A stretch of 64,000 nucleotides of DNA, taken from the NCBI RefSeq assembly GCF_030681155.1, contig NZ_JAUXXE010000030.1, positions 124,001 to 188,000 of the forward strand, given 5' to 3'. The DNA is from Phenylobacterium sp. Lineage in GTDB: Bacteria > Pseudomonadota > Alphaproteobacteria > Caulobacterales > Caulobacteraceae. Below, piece after piece: positions 32,852-41,896 of the stretch; position 1 is the first letter of the stretch, and each line of letters begins with the position of its first letter. Made by a program: the position numbers and the translations under genes. Below the pieces are notes generated by a model. The model had not been told where the DNA came from, did no database searches, and saw only the letters and a program-made list of their open reading frames with translations.

Positions 32852-34247
32852 GATCGTCTCGACCGATCCTTGCACTGACGAGGTGGTGTGGCGCGGGCCT
32901 ACGACTTCGCCCTCCGAACTTGACGCGGTCATGGCGCGGGCTCGGCAGGGGTTTCGCATGTGGTCGGGGATGTCGCTGGAGGACCGCCACCGCATCGGAC
33001 GAGCCTTCGCCGACCTCGCCAAGGCGCGGCGCGAGGTCATCGCCCGACTGATCAGCCAGGAAACGGGCAAGCCCTATTGGGAGACGCTGACCGAGGCCGA
33101 TACGGTGGCCGGCAAGGTGGAGGTCTCTATCCGCGCCCAGGCTGAGCGGGCCGGCGAGCGGGTGGGGGAGGCGGCCGGAGCCCGCGCCCGGTTGGCTCAC
33201 CGTCCGCATGGTGTGGTGGCGGTGATCGGGCCGTTCAATTTTCCCATGCATCTGCCCAACGGCCACATCACCCCGGCGCTGCTGGCTGGAAATGCAGTGG
33301 TCTTCAAGCCGAGCGAAAAGACTCCGGCCAGCGGTCTCTATCTGGCCGAGTTGTGGCGTGAGGCCGGCGTTCCGGCCGAGGTTCTGCAGGTGGTGATCGG
33401 CGGCGCCGAGATCGCCCAGGCCTTGGTCCCGCACCCCGAAACGGACGGCGTGTTCTTCACCGGCGGCGTGGGCGCGGGACGGGCGATCCACATGGCGTTG
33501 GCCGATCAGCCGCAGAAGATCGTGGCTCTGGAGCTGGGCGGCAACAATCCGCTGATCGCCTGGGATGTGACCGACGTCCAGAGCGCCGCCCACCTGATCG
33601 TGCAGTCGGCCTACGTCTCGGCAGGCCAAAGGTGCTCCTGCGCCAGGCGCCTGATCGTTGCGCAGGGCGCTGAGGGCGAACGCATCATCGAGGCGCTCGC
33701 CGCTCTCATCGACAAGATTAAAGTCAGCGCGCCCTTCGACGACCCGCAACCTTTTATGGGGCCGGTGATCGACATGGCCAGCGCGTGCGGATTGCTCCGC
33801 GCGCAGGGGCGGTTGGGTGGCCGCGCCATTCGCGAGTTGAAGCCCATGGCGCCGGACCGCCCCTATCTCACGCCGGGCGTGATCGACGTTACGGGTGTCG
33901 AGGTTCCAGATCAGGAGAACTTCGGTCCATTGCTCCAGGTCATCCGCGCGCCCGACTGGGAGGCGGCGATTAACGCCGCCAACGCCACGCGGTTTGGTCT
34001 GGCCGCCGGCCTGCTCTCGGACGACGAGACGCTCTATCGTCGCTTCTGGACCGAGGTCCGAGCCGGGATTGTTAACTGGAACCGGCCGACGACGGGGGCG
34101 GCCGCCACCGCGCCGTTCGGTGGCCCGGGCCTGTCGGGCAATCACCGGCCAAGCGCCTACTATGCAGCCGACTATTGCGCCTATCCCGTCGCGAGTCTGG
34201 AGGCCGACAGCGTCAACTTCCGTGTCGCTACGGGCCTGGCTGCGTGA
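32838..34247 (+). CDS. astD: succinylglutamic semialdehyde dehydrogenase
   Basis: 469 aa. It is an aldehyde dehydrogenase oxidising N-succinylglutamate semialdehyde to N-succinylglutamate with NAD+. Visible are the cofactor region [20 protein letters not shown], the general base Glu in [14 protein letters not shown], the nucleophile Cys in [11 protein letters not shown], and the C-terminal [20 protein letters not shown] that is characteristic of AstD. It overlaps astA upstream, and its stop shares bases with the astB GTG start (GTGA). The operon order is astA-astD-astB. Confidence 0.95.
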   Translation: MSNSEIVSTDPCTDEVVWRGPTTSPSELDAVMARARQGFRMWSGMSLEDRHRIGRAFADLAKARREVIARLISQETGKPYWETLTEADTVAGKVEVSIRAQAERAGERVGEAAGARARLAHRPHGVVAVIGPFNFPMHLPNGHITPALLAGNAVVFKPSEKTPASGLYLAELWREAGVPAEVLQVVIGGAEIAQALVPHPETDGVFFTGGVGAGRAIHMALADQPQKIVALELGGNNPLIAWDVTDVQSAAHLIVQSAYVSAGQRCSCARRLIVAQGAEGERIIEALAALIDKIKVSAPFDDPQPFMGPVIDMASACGLLRAQGRLGGRAIRELKPMAPDRPYLTPGVIDVTGVEVPDQENFGPLLQVIRAPDWEAAINAANATRFGLAAGLLSDDETLYRRFWTEVRAGIVNWNRPTTGAAATAPFGGPGLSGNHRPSAYYAADYCAYPVASLEADSVNFRVATGLAA

Positions 34248-35524
34248 GCGCTATCGAGATCAATTTCGACGGCCTGCCGGGACCGACCCATAACTATGCA
34301 GGCCTGTCGGTCGGCAATGTCGCCTCGCAGTCGAACTTCGGCGAAGTCTCCTTTCCACGCGCCGCCGCCCGCCAGGGGCTGGCTAAGATGCGAAGGGTGA
34401 TGGAGCTGGGCCTTGTTCAAGGCTTTCTGCCTCCGCCCCTGCGACCGGCCGCCGCCGCCCTGCGTCCGTTCGGCTTCAAGGGAAGCGACGATGAGGTGCT
34501 GGCCGCCGCGGCCGCCGAGGACCTGAGCCTGTTCCGGGCGGCGTGCTCGGCCTCCAGTATGTGGCGAGCCAACGCCGCGAACGTCCTGGCCGCGCCCGAC
34601 ACGACCGACGGCCGCGTGCATCTGGTGACGGCGAATCTCGCCGGCATGCTGCATCGAAGCTTTGAGGCCGAGGAGACCTACCGGTTGCTGCGCCGGGTGT
34701 TTCCCGATGCTGACCGGTTCTGCATCCATGAAGCCTTGCCGTCGGCGCGGCACTTTGGCGACGAGGGCGCAGCCAACCATATGCGGCTGGCGCCTAGTCA
34801 TGGCGCGCCGGGCCTGAACGTTTTCGCCCACGGAGAGCTGCGCGGCGGGAACTATCCCGAGCGCCAGAGCCGCCGGGCGAGCCAGGCAGTGGCGCGGCTG
34901 GCGGGGTTGGACGCAGAGCGCACGCTCTACGCTCTGCAGAACGATGCTGCGGTCCAGGCGGGTGCTTTCCACAACGATGTGGTGGCGGTCGCCAACGCCA
35001 ATGTGCTGCTCGCCCATCCCGAGGCTTTCGCCGATCCAGCGCGGCTCTACAGCGCCATGCGCGAGCGGCTGCCCAATCTGCATGTCGTCGAAACCTTCGG
35101 GGTCAACCTGGCCGATGCGGTGTCCTCATATCTCTTCAACTCCCAACTCGTGACCCTGCCGGGCGGAGATATGGCGCTGATCTTGCCGTCGGACGCACGG
35201 GAGAACGCCGCAGCGTGGAGCGCCGTGGAGGCGGTCCTGGCCGCAGACAACCCGATCAGGCACGCCGTCGTGGTTGATGTGCGCGAGAGCATGCGTAATG
35301 GCGGCGGCCCAGCCTGTCTGCGCTTGCGAGTGCCGGTCGATGGCCTGGCTCGGGCAGGCATCAACCCGCGCTTTCTGCTGACGCCGGAACGCTTGGCGGC
35401 CCTGTCACAGGTCGTGGAGGCCCATTGGCCCGAACGCATCGCGCCAGACGACCTGCTGTCGCCGGACCTATGGGCTCAGGCGCGCGCCGCGCGTGCGGCG
35501 CTGGAAGCTGTGATCGAAGGTTGA
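34244..35524 (+). CDS. astB: N-succinylarginine dihydrolase
   Basis: 426 aa from a GTG that overlaps the astD stop. It converts N2-succinylarginine to N2-succinylornithine with release of 2 NH3 and CO2. The start [20 protein letters not shown] is diagnostic. The catalytic triad is conserved: Glu174 in GDEGAANHM, His243 in AFHNDVV, and Cys358 in [10 protein letters not shown], matching Glu174/His248/Cys365 of the E. coli enzyme. No astC follows; the transaminase step must come from another aminotransferase such as ArgD. Confidence 0.96.
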   Translation: MSAIEINFDGLPGPTHNYAGLSVGNVASQSNFGEVSFPRAAARQGLAKMRRVMELGLVQGFLPPPLRPAAAALRPFGFKGSDDEVLAAAAAEDLSLFRAACSASSMWRANAANVLAAPDTTDGRVHLVTANLAGMLHRSFEAEETYRLLRRVFPDADRFCIHEALPSARHFGDEGAANHMRLAPSHGAPGLNVFAHGELRGGNYPERQSRRASQAVARLAGLDAERTLYALQNDAAVQAGAFHNDVVAVANANVLLAHPEAFADPARLYSAMRERLPNLHVVETFGVNLADAVSSYLFNSQLVTLPGGDMALILPSDARENAAAWSAVEAVLAADNPIRHAVVVDVRESMRNGGGPACLRLRVPVDGLARAGINPRFLLTPERLAALSQVVEAHWPERIAPDDLLSPDLWAQARAARAALEAVIEG

Positions 35525-35547
35525 GGTCGTTGGGGTCAAGCCAGGCT

Positions 35548-35793
35548 CTAGGCCTGGACTGGGCTCGAGGCCTGGGCCGCTGAAGCCTCAACGCGCAGCC
35601 GGGCGCTCATCTTGGCGTGCAGGCGCTTGATGCAATCGCTGGCGGTCTTCTCGAACCAGAATGGGAAGATCGCGTGGATCAGGCAGGCAAGGCCGGCGAT
35701 GATCATCGTCACGCCGAAGGCCGCAGCTTGGGCCAGATGCTGAGCGTAGCTTTCGCCGATGGCGGTCGGGTGCCGGTTGAACGCGTCGAGCAT
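35548..35793 (-). CDS. DUF6356 family small membrane protein
   Basis: 81 aa from MLDAFNRHPTAIGESY, preceded by AGGAGAG. Pattern: HP-x-xGESYxQH near the start, one membrane helix (AAAFGVTMIIAGLACLIHAIFPF), and FEKTASDCIKRLHAKM after it. This is the DUF6356 arrangement of alphaproteobacteria; the function is unknown. It is convergent with astB (23 nt between stops) and divergent from the third lrp gene. Confidence 0.82.
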   Translation of the reverse strand: MLDAFNRHPTAIGESYAQHLAQAAAFGVTMIIAGLACLIHAIFPFWFEKTASDCIKRLHAKMSARLRVEASAAQASSPVQA

Positions 35794-35880
35794 GAGCCTC
35801 TCCTGTAGGTCGCTTGGTTGGAGAGTGCCTTGGGTGAGCGAGAAAGACGTTGTCGATCTCGTTCGGTTTGCTTCAACATA

Positions 35881-35895
35881 GAGAACATTATTCTC
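35881..35895. promoter_or_regulatory. candidate Lrp operator upstream of the third lrp gene
   Basis: GAGAACATTATTCTC is a 15-bp palindrome with 5-bp perfect arms and AT-rich centre, 17 bp before the ATG of the lrp gene at 35913. It resembles general Lrp-type sites and suggests autoregulation and control of the following malonyl-CoA synthetase gene. Confidence 0.45.
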
Positions 35896-35912
35896 CATGT
35901 GTGGCGATCAGA

Positions 35913-36377
35913 ATGACGAATGTTCTCCTGGATCCGACGGATCGGCGAATCCTGCGCGAGCTACAGGCCGATGCCACTATTCCCGTCGCCGAACTCGCGG
36001 AACGGGTGGGGCTGTCGCAGACGCCTTGTTGGAAACGGGTCAAGCGTCTGACGGACGAGGGGGTGATCGAGCGCAAGGTCGCGCTGCTTGACCGTGACAA
36101 ACTGGACCTTGGCTTGGTGGTGTTCGTCTCGGTTCGCACCAGCCGCCACGACGAGGCGTGGATCGCCGACTTCGCCAGGGGCGCGGCGGCCTTGCCGGAG
36201 GTGGTGGAGTTCTATCGGCTGGCGGGTGAGGCCGATTACCTGTTGAAGGTGGTGGTTTCCGATATCTCGGCCTACGACCGCTTCTACAAACGCCTGATCG
36301 CCACGGCTCCGCTGAACGATGTGTCCTCCGCTTTTGCGATGGAGCAGATCAAGTTCACCACGGCCCTTCCGCTCTGA
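35913..36377 (+). CDS. Lrp/AsnC-family regulator upstream of malonyl-CoA synthetase
   Basis: 154 aa from MTNVLLDPTDRRILRE; a 21-residue upstream extension is possible but overlaps the palindrome. HTH ELAERVGLSQTPCWKRVKRL and RAM domain LVVFVSVRTSRHDEAW with LAGEADYLLKVVVSD. The sequence is close to the alphaproteobacterial Lrp subgroup. The synthetase starts 6 nt after its stop, so they form one unit. The effector is unknown. Confidence 0.88.
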   Translation: MTNVLLDPTDRRILRELQADATIPVAELAERVGLSQTPCWKRVKRLTDEGVIERKVALLDRDKLDLGLVVFVSVRTSRHDEAWIADFARGAAALPEVVEFYRLAGEADYLLKVVVSDISAYDRFYKRLIATAPLNDVSSAFAMEQIKFTTALPL

Positions 36378-36383
36378 GACCCG

Positions 36384-37778
36384 ATGAACCTCTACGACCT
36401 GCTCGCCTCGCGCTTTCCCGCCGATCGCTCCAAGCCGGCCTTCTTGCTCGCCGATGGGACCGCGATCTCCTACGGCCAGCTTGAAGACGACGTCGCCCGC
36501 ACCGCCAGCCTGCTGATCGAGTACGAGGTCGAGCCCGGCGACCGGGTGGCGTTGCAGTCGGAAAAGAGCGTCGCGGCGGTCGCGGTCTATCTGGCGACCT
36601 TGAAGGTAGGCGCGGTCTTCCTGCCGCTGAACACCGCCTACACCGAGGCCGAGGTCGAGTACTTCATCGACGATGCCGAGCCGGTGCTGTTCGTCGAGGA
36701 CGCCGAGGCGCTGGTCGCCGACGCCCGGACCCGCCCGCCGTTGGCCGACACCCTGGTCATGGACGACGATGACCTGGCCTCGATCATCTACACCTCGGGC
36801 ACGACCGGGCGATCCAAAGGGGCGATGCTCAGCCACGGCAATCTTGCCGCCAACGCCCAGGCCCTGCATCAGATCTGGGGCTTCACCGCTGACGATATCC
36901 TGTTGCACGCCCTGCCGATCTTCCACGTCCATGGGCTGTTCGTGGGGCTGCACTGCGCGTTCCTGTCGGGCGCGCCGATGGTCTGGCTGCCCAAGTTCGA
37001 CGACGGCCAGGTGCTGGACGGGCTCGCCAAGGCCACGGTGATGATGGGAGTCCCGACCTTCTACACTCGGCTGCTAGCCAATCCGGGCTTTACCCAGGGC
37101 CGGGCCAGCCACATGCGGTTGTTCATTTCCGGCTCCGCGCCGCTGCTGGAGTCGACCTTCGCCGAGTTCGAGGCGCGGACGGGCAAGCGGATCCTGGAGC
37201 GCTACGGCATGAGCGAGGCGGTGATAATCACCTCCAACCCGCTGGACGGCGAGCGCATCGCCGGCAGCGTTGGCTACCCGTTGCCGGGCGTGGACCTGCG
37301 CATCGCCGGCGGCGAGACCGGGACTATCGAGATCAAGGGACCCAGCGTATTCGCCGCCTATTGGCGGATGCCGGAGAAGACCGCCGAGGAATTCACCGCC
37401 GACGGCTACTTCATCACCGGCGATGTCGGCCGTCAGGACCCCGATGGCCGGGTGTGGATCTCCGGCCGGGCCAAGGACCTGATCATTTCCGGGGGCTTCA
37501 ATGTCTATCCCAAGGAAATCGAGCTGATCTTCGACGAACTGGCGGGCGTCAGCGAGAGCGCGGTGATCGGCGTGCCGCATCCTGACTTTGGCGAGGCGGT
37601 GGTGGCGGTGGTCATCGGCCAAGGCGAAGAGAGCGACCTGATCGCCCAGGCGCGGACTAGGTTGGCGGCCTTCAAGGCCCCGAAGCGGGTGTTCTTCGTG
37701 GACGAGTTGCCGCGCAACGCCATGGGCAAGGTGCAGAAGAACCTGCTGCGCGAGCGGTTTGCCGGGACGTTTGGGTAG
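36384..37778 (+). CDS. malonyl-CoA synthetase-like acyl-CoA ligase
   Basis: 464 aa of the ANL superfamily. Adenylation motifs: IIYTSGTTGRSKGAMLSH (A3), IFHVHGLFVGLH, RYGMSEAVIITSNPLDGERI (A5), FITGDVGRQDPDGRVWISGR (A7-A8), and the lysine of PRNAMGKVQKN (A10). LPIFHVHGLF, LFISGSAPLL and the RYGMSE region with TSNP match MatB, which activates malonate with ATP and CoA. It is about 40 residues shorter than the Rhizobium MatB, missing part of the segment before the A3 motif (around residues 112-125). Malonate or a close dicarboxylate is the likely substrate. Confidence 0.85.
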   Translation: MNLYDLLASRFPADRSKPAFLLADGTAISYGQLEDDVARTASLLIEYEVEPGDRVALQSEKSVAAVAVYLATLKVGAVFLPLNTAYTEAEVEYFIDDAEPVLFVEDAEALVADARTRPPLADTLVMDDDDLASIIYTSGTTGRSKGAMLSHGNLAANAQALHQIWGFTADDILLHALPIFHVHGLFVGLHCAFLSGAPMVWLPKFDDGQVLDGLAKATVMMGVPTFYTRLLANPGFTQGRASHMRLFISGSAPLLESTFAEFEARTGKRILERYGMSEAVIITSNPLDGERIAGSVGYPLPGVDLRIAGGETGTIEIKGPSVFAAYWRMPEKTAEEFTADGYFITGDVGRQDPDGRVWISGRAKDLIISGGFNVYPKEIELIFDELAGVSESAVIGVPHPDFGEAVVAVVIGQGEESDLIAQARTRLAAFKAPKRVFFVDELPRNAMGKVQKNLLRERFAGTFG

Positions 37779-37781
37779 GGG

Positions 37782-38549
37782 CTAAGGCTGATAGCGGCTT
37801 GGCGCGACGCCGAGCAGACGCTTGAACATGGTGGCGAAGGCCGCGGGGCTCTCGTAGCCGAGGTCTAGGGCGATGGCGGTGACTTGGTCTCCGGCCGCCA
37901 GCCGCGGCAGGGCGACCAACACACACGCCTGTTGGCGCCATTCGGCGAAGCTCATGCCAGTCTCGCGCCGGAACAGACGCGTAAAGGCGCGCCGGCCCAT
38001 GCCCAGGGCGTCGCTCCAGCCGTCGATGGTGTCATGTGGGCTCGGCTGCTCCAGGAACGCATGGCACTTGGCGACGAGCGCCGGCGTCATGGGGAAGGGG
38101 ACGGCTAGCGGGATCACCGGGGCTCGCTCCAGCTCGGCGATCAGCAGCGACATGACCAGGCCGTCGCGTCCCTCCAGATCGTACTCTCGCTCGATCTCGC
38201 AGGCCTCGACAAGCAGGCTACGCAGCAGCGGCGAGACGCCAATCACCCGGCTCTGATCGCCGAGCGTGGCGCAGGTCCCGGCGTCGATCAGCACGCTGCG
38301 GGTGCTGACCGCGCCGACCATCTTCACCGAATGCAGCACGCCGGCCGGGGTCCAGACGGCGCGTTCAGGCGGGGCCACCCATGCGCCGTGCTGGGTCGAC
38401 AGCGCGACGACCCCCTTGGCGGCGTAGAGAAGTTGGCCGCGTCGGTGCGAATGCCACTCCAACTCATGCGACGGCGGATAGTCGTTCCCGATGGCGACGA
38501 CCGGCCTTGGGATGTCCTGATAGTCGTTCGAGTCGATCCAGGTCGTCAT
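37782..38549 (-). CDS. AraC-family regulator (NimR-like)
   Basis: 255 aa. The cupin-like N-terminal half has SHELEWHSHRRGQLLYAAKG and WVAPPERAVWTPAGVLHSV. The C-terminal AraC HTH pair (about 160-250) has MGRRAFTRLFRRETGMSFAEW and ALDLGYESPAAFATMFKRL. The layout resembles E. coli NimR, a regulator that controls a divergent MFS exporter. Here too an MFS gene (38638) is divergent. It is convergent with the acyl-CoA ligase (3 nt between stops). Confidence 0.88.
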   Translation of the reverse strand: MTTWIDSNDYQDIPRPVVAIGNDYPPSHELEWHSHRRGQLLYAAKGVVALSTQHGAWVAPPERAVWTPAGVLHSVKMVGAVSTRSVLIDAGTCATLGDQSRVIGVSPLLRSLLVEACEIEREYDLEGRDGLVMSLLIAELERAPVIPLAVPFPMTPALVAKCHAFLEQPSPHDTIDGWSDALGMGRRAFTRLFRRETGMSFAEWRQQACVLVALPRLAAGDQVTAIALDLGYESPAAFATMFKRLLGVAPSRYQP

Positions 38550-38637
38550 TGTCCCACTCGCGAAACTGAAAGACCCATAAAGGAATGCGGGCGACCCGCG
38601 AAGCGCCTAAGCGAGCCTCATCAAGTTGGAGCCTCCG

Positions 38638-39900
38638 ATGAGCGAGCAGACCATTTCAGTGAAACCAGCGGTGCAACCGGCAGCCGGGACCGCGTTCGGC
38701 GTAATCCTCGCGATCAGCTTCTGCCACCTGCTCAACGACATGATGCAGTCGCTGCTTCCCGCCATCTATCCGAACCTTAAGCTCGAGTTCGGGCTGACCT
38801 TCGGGCAGATCGGCGTGGTCACGCTCGCCTATCAGCTTACCGCCTCGATCCTTCAGCCGCTGGTGGGCCTCTATGCCGACAAGCGCCCGACGCCGATGGC
38901 GCTGCCGGCGGGGACGCTGTTCTCGCTGGCCGGTCTGGTGGTGCTGTCGGTGGCTCACTCCTATCCGATGCTGCTGGTCGGGGCCTGCCTGCTGGGCATG
39001 GGCTCATCGGTGTTCCACCCGGAGTCATCGCGCGTGGCCCGCATGGCCTCGGGCGGCCGGTTCGGCCTGGCGCAGTCGCTGTTCCAAGTCGGCGGCAACG
39101 CCGGTTCGGCGCTCGGGCCGCTGGCTGCGGCGGTGGTCGTGGTCCGGTGGGGCCAATCCAGCCTGGCCTTCTTCGCCCTGCTGGCCCTGCTGTCGGGCGG
39201 CATCTTGTGGAACGTGGCCAACTGGTATCGCACCCATGGCCTGGTCCGCCTGCAAGCGGCCGCCAAGCGTGGTGAAACAGAAGCGCCGGTTCCGACCCGT
39301 CAGGCGATGTTCGGCATCGCGATCCTGCTGGCGCTGATCTTCTCTAAGTACGTCTATCTGGCCAGCCTGACGAACTACCTGACTTTCTACATGATCGACC
39401 GGTTCGGGGCCTCGGTTCAGGTCGCTCAGTACCACCTGTTCGCGTTCCTCGGCGCGGTGGCGGTCGGCACGGTGGCGGGCGGGCCGCTGGGTGACCGGTT
39501 CGGGCGCAAGTACGTGATCTGGTTCTCGATCCTTGGCGTGCTGCCGTTCAGCCTGCTGCTGCCCTTCGCAAACGAGTTTTGGACCCTGCCGTTGACGGTG
39601 GTGATCGGCCTTATCCTCGCCTCGGCCTTCCCAGCGATCGTGGTCTACGCCCAGGAGTTGGCCCCTGGTCGGGTTGGGATGATCTCGGGGCTGTTCTTCG
39701 GGTTCTCATTCGGCATGGCCGGGATAGGGGCGGCCGTGCTGGGCGCACTGGCCGACGCTACGGATATCGAGACAGTCTACCGGGTTTGCGCGTTCCTGCC
39801 GGCCATCGGCCTGCTGGCGGCGCTGTTGCCAACGGTCGGGCGTCATCAGCCACCGCCTCCACCCCCGACGCCGGGCCTGGAACCAGAGACCGTGCCCTAG
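38638..39900 (+). CDS. MFS exporter of the fosmidomycin-resistance (Fsr) type
   Basis: 420 aa from MSEQTISVKPAVQPA with GGAG upstream. Twelve membrane helices are predicted. Many segments match E. coli Fsr almost word for word: GVILAISFCHLLNDMMQSLLPAIY, GMGSSVFHPESSRVARMASGG, LAQSLFQVGGN, LIFSKYVYLASL, QYHLFAFLGAVAVGTVAGGP, and SGLFFGFSFGMAGIGAAVLG. Fsr exports fosmidomycin when overproduced; the natural substrate is unknown. The C-terminus has a Pro-rich tail. It is controlled presumably by the divergent AraC gene. Its TAG overlaps the next stop as CTAG. Confidence 0.9.
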   Translation: MSEQTISVKPAVQPAAGTAFGVILAISFCHLLNDMMQSLLPAIYPNLKLEFGLTFGQIGVVTLAYQLTASILQPLVGLYADKRPTPMALPAGTLFSLAGLVVLSVAHSYPMLLVGACLLGMGSSVFHPESSRVARMASGGRFGLAQSLFQVGGNAGSALGPLAAAVVVVRWGQSSLAFFALLALLSGGILWNVANWYRTHGLVRLQAAAKRGETEAPVPTRQAMFGIAILLALIFSKYVYLASLTNYLTFYMIDRFGASVQVAQYHLFAFLGAVAVGTVAGGPLGDRFGRKYVIWFSILGVLPFSLLLPFANEFWTLPLTVVIGLILASAFPAIVVYAQELAPGRVGMISGLFFGFSFGMAGIGAAVLGALADATDIETVYRVCAFLPAIGLLAALLPTVGRHQPPPPPPTPGLEPETVP

Positions 39901-40694
39901 GGCGCGCGCGGCGGCAGGGGAATGAAGCTCGATGTCCGACGGATATAGGCTTCATACCCCGGCCGCCTGCGGCGCATGCGGTCCTCCAGCATCGGCACGC
40001 CGCTTAGCTTGGTGAGCAGGAAAGTGATCGTGATTGGTCCCAGGATCGAGGCCGCGCCGACCCAGCCCGTCTCGGCGGCGATCAGATAGAGGCCCCACCA
40101 GACGCAGGCGTCGCCGAAATAGTTGGGATGGCGGGTGTAGCGCCAGAGCCCAGTGTCCAGCACCGCTCCCTGATTGGCCGGATCAGCCTTGAAGCGGGAA
40201 AGTTGCAGGTCGCCGATGCTTTCAAATCCGACGCCCATCACGGCGAGAGCGACACCGAGCCAAGCCATCGGCCCAAGCGCGGTGGTCACGGCGTATTGGC
40301 CGAGTTGGACGGGCAGGCAGACGACGAACATCAGCGGCGCTTGCATCGCGAAGACGATCATCAGCGAGGCCTTGCCGAAGCTCCAGCCTCGTTCCGACTG
40401 GGCCTTGCCCAACATCGCGACGTAACGGGGATCGGGGCCGCTTTTGCGCCAACGCCAGAAGAGATGGATCCCTAGCCGCAGGCCCCAGATCGTGCAGATT
40501 GCCAGCAGCGCCATGGCGTGCGGCCCATGGCCGCCGGTGACGAGGTAGGTGGTCCAGGCGGCGACCACCATCCCGACGGCCCACCAGCTGTCGACGAAAC
40601 TCACGTCCTTGAGCCGGATCGAAATCAGCCACAGCACCGCGAAGCAAACCGCGATCACGGCCGCGTTGACGACAAGGATGTGAGTCGCGTCCAT
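39897..40694 (-). CDS. DUF1295 membrane protein (steroid-reductase-like)
   Basis: 265 aa from MDATHILVVNAAVIAV. Six to seven membrane helices are predicted. The DUF1295/ICMT-like C-terminal motif is GLWRYTRHPNYFGDACVWWGLY, and FVDSWWAVGMVVAAW and LRLGIHLFWRWRKSGPDPRY are also typical. Family members resemble 3-oxo-5-alpha-steroid 4-dehydrogenase and isoprenylcysteine methyltransferase folds; the actual activity is unknown. A start 12 codons upstream cannot be excluded. It is convergent with the MFS gene, with CTAG shared by both stops. Confidence 0.87.
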   Translation of the reverse strand: MDATHILVVNAAVIAVCFAVLWLISIRLKDVSFVDSWWAVGMVVAAWTTYLVTGGHGPHAMALLAICTIWGLRLGIHLFWRWRKSGPDPRYVAMLGKAQSERGWSFGKASLMIVFAMQAPLMFVVCLPVQLGQYAVTTALGPMAWLGVALAVMGVGFESIGDLQLSRFKADPANQGAVLDTGLWRYTRHPNYFGDACVWWGLYLIAAETGWVGAASILGPITITFLLTKLSGVPMLEDRMRRRRPGYEAYIRRTSSFIPLPPRAP

Positions 40695-40754
40695 CGATGA
40701 AGGCTGCCGCCGTTCCGCCAGGGAACGCAAACGGAACGGCGGCGGCCGGGTTCC

Positions 40755-41744
40755 CTAGGCGTCGACGAGCGTCATGCCGCGTTCGTCGTACCGCTCGCCC
40801 TGGACCTTCTGCGCCAGCGAGTTGAGGCTGGCGGTCTCTTCGGCGGTGAGTTGGATGTCGGCCGCCTTGAGGTTGGTTTCCAGGTTGGCCAGCTTTGTGG
40901 TGCCAGGAATGGTGACCACGTTGGGCTTTGTCGCGAGCACCCAGGCCAGGGCGATCTGGGCAGGCTGAGCGCCTTTGGCTTTGGCCACCCGCTCGATCTC
41001 CGCGACTAGATTGATGTTGGCCTCATAGGCCTCGCCCTTGAAGCGGGGCGAGACGACAGCGCGATAGTCCTGGCCCTCGGGCCTGTGATCGTGGGTGAAG
41101 GCGCCCGTCAGCATGCCGCGTCCCAGCGGGGAATAGGCCACGACGCTCACACCGGTTTCCACGCACAGGGGCAGCACCTCGCGCTCGATGTCGCGCGTGA
41201 AGATCGAGTACTCCCACTGCACGGCCGCGATGGGATGGACGGCCTGGGCGCGGCGCAGGCTGTCGGCGTTGACTTCGGAGAGTCCGATCGCGCCGATCTT
41301 GCCTTCCTTGACCAGCTTGGCCATCGCCTCGACGGTTTCCTCGATAGGGCGACCCGGGTCCTTGCGGTGCAGATAGTAGAGATCGACATGGTCGGTCTTC
41401 AGCAGTCGCAGCGACTGTTCGATGGCACGGCGCATATTTGCCTCCGAACCGTCCACACCGCGCACGGTGCGTTCTTTCAGGTCGCCGACCGGTCCGAACT
41501 TGGTCGCAATGAACGCCTTATCGCGGCGGTCATGAAAGGCTGCGCCCAGCAGCTCTTCGTTGGCGCCGAAGCCGTAGAGTTCGGCGGTGTCGAAATGATC
41601 GACGCCGCGATCCAGGGCGGCGTGCAGAAGTTTGACGGCCTCGCCTTGGTCCATCGCCTCGCCATAGGCGATCGACATACCCATGCAGCCCAGGCCGATG
41701 GCGTTCACTTCACGGCCGGTTCGGCCGATTTCCCGACGGATCAT
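40755..41744 (-). CDS. aldo/keto reductase
   Basis: 329 aa from MIRREIGRTGREVNAIGLGC, with GGAGACC just before. AKR TIM-barrel features: DHFDTAELYGFGANEELLG (catalytic Asp and Tyr), FIATKFG (Lys), the His of DLYYLHRKDP, and the NADPH-binding C-terminal IALAWVLATKPNVVTIPGTTK. It is closest to the YakC/AKR13-type soluble reductases acting on varied aldehydes or ketones. It is transcribed away from the GNAT gene at 41897. Confidence 0.93.
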   Translation of the reverse strand: MIRREIGRTGREVNAIGLGCMGMSIAYGEAMDQGEAVKLLHAALDRGVDHFDTAELYGFGANEELLGAAFHDRRDKAFIATKFGPVGDLKERTVRGVDGSEANMRRAIEQSLRLLKTDHVDLYYLHRKDPGRPIEETVEAMAKLVKEGKIGAIGLSEVNADSLRRAQAVHPIAAVQWEYSIFTRDIEREVLPLCVETGVSVVAYSPLGRGMLTGAFTHDHRPEGQDYRAVVSPRFKGEAYEANINLVAEIERVAKAKGAQPAQIALAWVLATKPNVVTIPGTTKLANLETNLKAADIQLTAEETASLNSLAQKVQGERYDERGMTLVDA

Positions 41745-41896
41745 GGAGGTCTCCGCAGATTCAGATTGTGGGGGATGTGAGCGCTCACTCACAAGCGATA
41801 ATTAGCTCCCACCTTGAGGAGCGTCAAGGGGAAGGCGTTTGTTCCGGACGTGATTTTCGGCTGGCGTCCGCGCGCGGCGTGTGGATTTACGGAGCG

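Noticed and set aside
31799-34145. Two long minus-strand ORFs (423 and 453 aa) across astA-astD
   Set aside because: They are shadows of the ast genes, without SD or family signatures, and would overlap well-supported enzymes.
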